Below, in pieces: positions 63,548 to 64,000 of a stretch of DNA of 64,000 bases (position 1 is its first letter; each line of letters opens with the position of its first letter). This DNA is from Croceibacterium segetis (GTDB lineage Bacteria > Pseudomonadota > Alphaproteobacteria > Sphingomonadales > Sphingomonadaceae), in contig NZ_JAANOZ010000005.1 of assembly GCF_011320115.1 (NCBI RefSeq), positions 62,001-126,000 on the forward strand. Direction: 5' to 3'. The position numbers and the translations under genes are program-made. The notes beneath the pieces were generated by a model. That model did not search any database, was not told where the DNA came from, and saw only the letters and a list, made by a program, of their open reading frames with translations.

Positions 63548-64000
63548 ATGAAACGCTTCGCTCTCCTCACGCTCGCAGCGCTCGCCGCGAGTCCCGCCGC
63601 GGCGCAAAACGGCTCGGCGCAAGGGCCGGCCGAGCCGAAGGTCAATCAGCTGATCGTCTACGGCGACGACCAGTGCCCGCCGTCGACCGGCGACGAGATC
63701 ACCGTTTGCGCCCGTCTCGACGAAAGCGAGCGCTACCGCATCCCCGAATCGCTGCGCCAGCTCGACGGGCCGCAAAACGAAGCCTGGACGAATAAGGTGA
63801 GGTCGTTCGAGACGGTCGGCGATTTTGGCCCGCTGTCGTGCACCCCGACGGGCGCCGGCGGCGAGCTCGGCTGTACCGCGAAGATGATCGAGGCCGCGTA
63901 CGCCGAGAAGCGCGAGATCGCGCGAACCAACGTCCACATGGCCGAGCTGGTCGCGCAGGCGCGCCAGCAACGCCTGTCGACCCTCGACGCTGACGCTGCG
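63548..64000 (+). CDS. Secreted protein of unknown function, cut by the window end
   Basis: At least 151 residues without a stop before the right edge, so the 3' end is missing. A signal peptide (FALLTLAALAASPAAAQ) leads a mature part with VNQLIVYGDDQCPPSTGDEITVCARLDESERYRIPESLR and four cysteines in two pairs (CPPSTGDEITVC; CTPTGAGGELGC). The ITVCAR...YRIPE segment recurs in uncharacterised sphingomonad periplasmic proteins. No function can be assigned. Confidence 0.8.
   Translation, partial: MKRFALLTLAALAASPAAAQNGSAQGPAEPKVNQLIVYGDDQCPPSTGDEITVCARLDESERYRIPESLRQLDGPQNEAWTNKVRSFETVGDFGPLSCTPTGAGGELGCTAKMIEAAYAEKREIARTNVHMAELVAQARQQRLSTLDADAA

Overview
The window is a GC-rich (roughly two-thirds G+C) bacterial chromosome segment, densely coding, with many ATGA/GTGA stop-start overlaps and no rRNA, tRNA, CRISPR, prophage or insertion sequence that I could see. 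Gene content points to an alphaproteobacterium, most likely order Sphingomonadales. The evidence is the cluster ppsR-maf-aroE-coaE-dnaQ facing hemE-hemJ-rho, the cluster mnmE-mnmG-rsmG-parA-parB, CarD, DUF1013/TrcR, PopZ-like DUF2497, DUF1491, DUF1192, DUF6489, and a cisplatin-type ATP-dependent ligase with its exonuclease.

Layout. 1-3.5 kb: end of a PopZ-like gene, a thioredoxin-like [2Fe-2S] ferredoxin without an AUG start, a CBS protein, an A-type Fe-S carrier, exonuclease III and a SleB-type wall hydrolase. 3.6-9.2 kb (minus strand): ppsR, maf, aroE, coaE, dnaQ, hpf, ptsN, a thioesterase and DUF1491. 9.2-9.5 kb: a non-coding, partly AT-rich gap with degenerate DnaA-box-like words, the best candidate for the chromosome origin. 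9.5-12.4 kb: hemE, hemJ, rho. 13.8-19.7 kb: mnmE, mnmG, rsmG, parA, parB with three near-perfect parS sites. 19.8-24.2 kb: a DUF4402 putative pilin, a hairpin terminator, a PapD-like chaperone and a 902-residue usher-like protein, which together look like a poorly described chaperone-usher surface system.

24-32 kb: free Met-sulfoxide reductase, a sorbosone-dehydrogenase-like beta-propeller, a DUF815 ATPase, an arylsulfotransferase-like protein, Sua5, and two adjacent DUF2807 'GSG-repeat' envelope proteins, each preceded by a different palindromic operator. 32-38 kb: carD, fdxA, S4 protein, Suv3-like helicase and a LytM/M23 peptidase. 38-41 kb: a tightly overlapping hemB-GNAT-GNAT-gamma-carbonic anhydrase-DUF167 operon. 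41-43.5 kb: the ligase/exonuclease pair. 43.6-49.6 kb: small membrane proteins, a SufR-like regulator with its own palindrome, an M1 peptidase, clpA and DUF1192. 49.7-53.2 kb: a four-gene redox operon (quinone oxidoreductase, tandem-NTF2-like protein, luciferase-like flavoprotein, GST). 53.3-64 kb: trcR, a bactofilin-M23 pair, proA, an aldo/keto reductase, nadD, rsfS, rlmH, an EnvC-like amidase activator, a ctpA-type protease, dsbB, coq7 and a truncated secreted protein.

Taken together, this is a replication-origin-proximal chromosome region. It carries core replication/segregation genes (dnaQ, parABS, PopZ), cell-envelope morphogenesis genes (SleB, three LytM-family proteins, bactofilin, CtpA), haem genes (hemE, hemJ, hemB), and one accessory island that probably builds a surface fibre.
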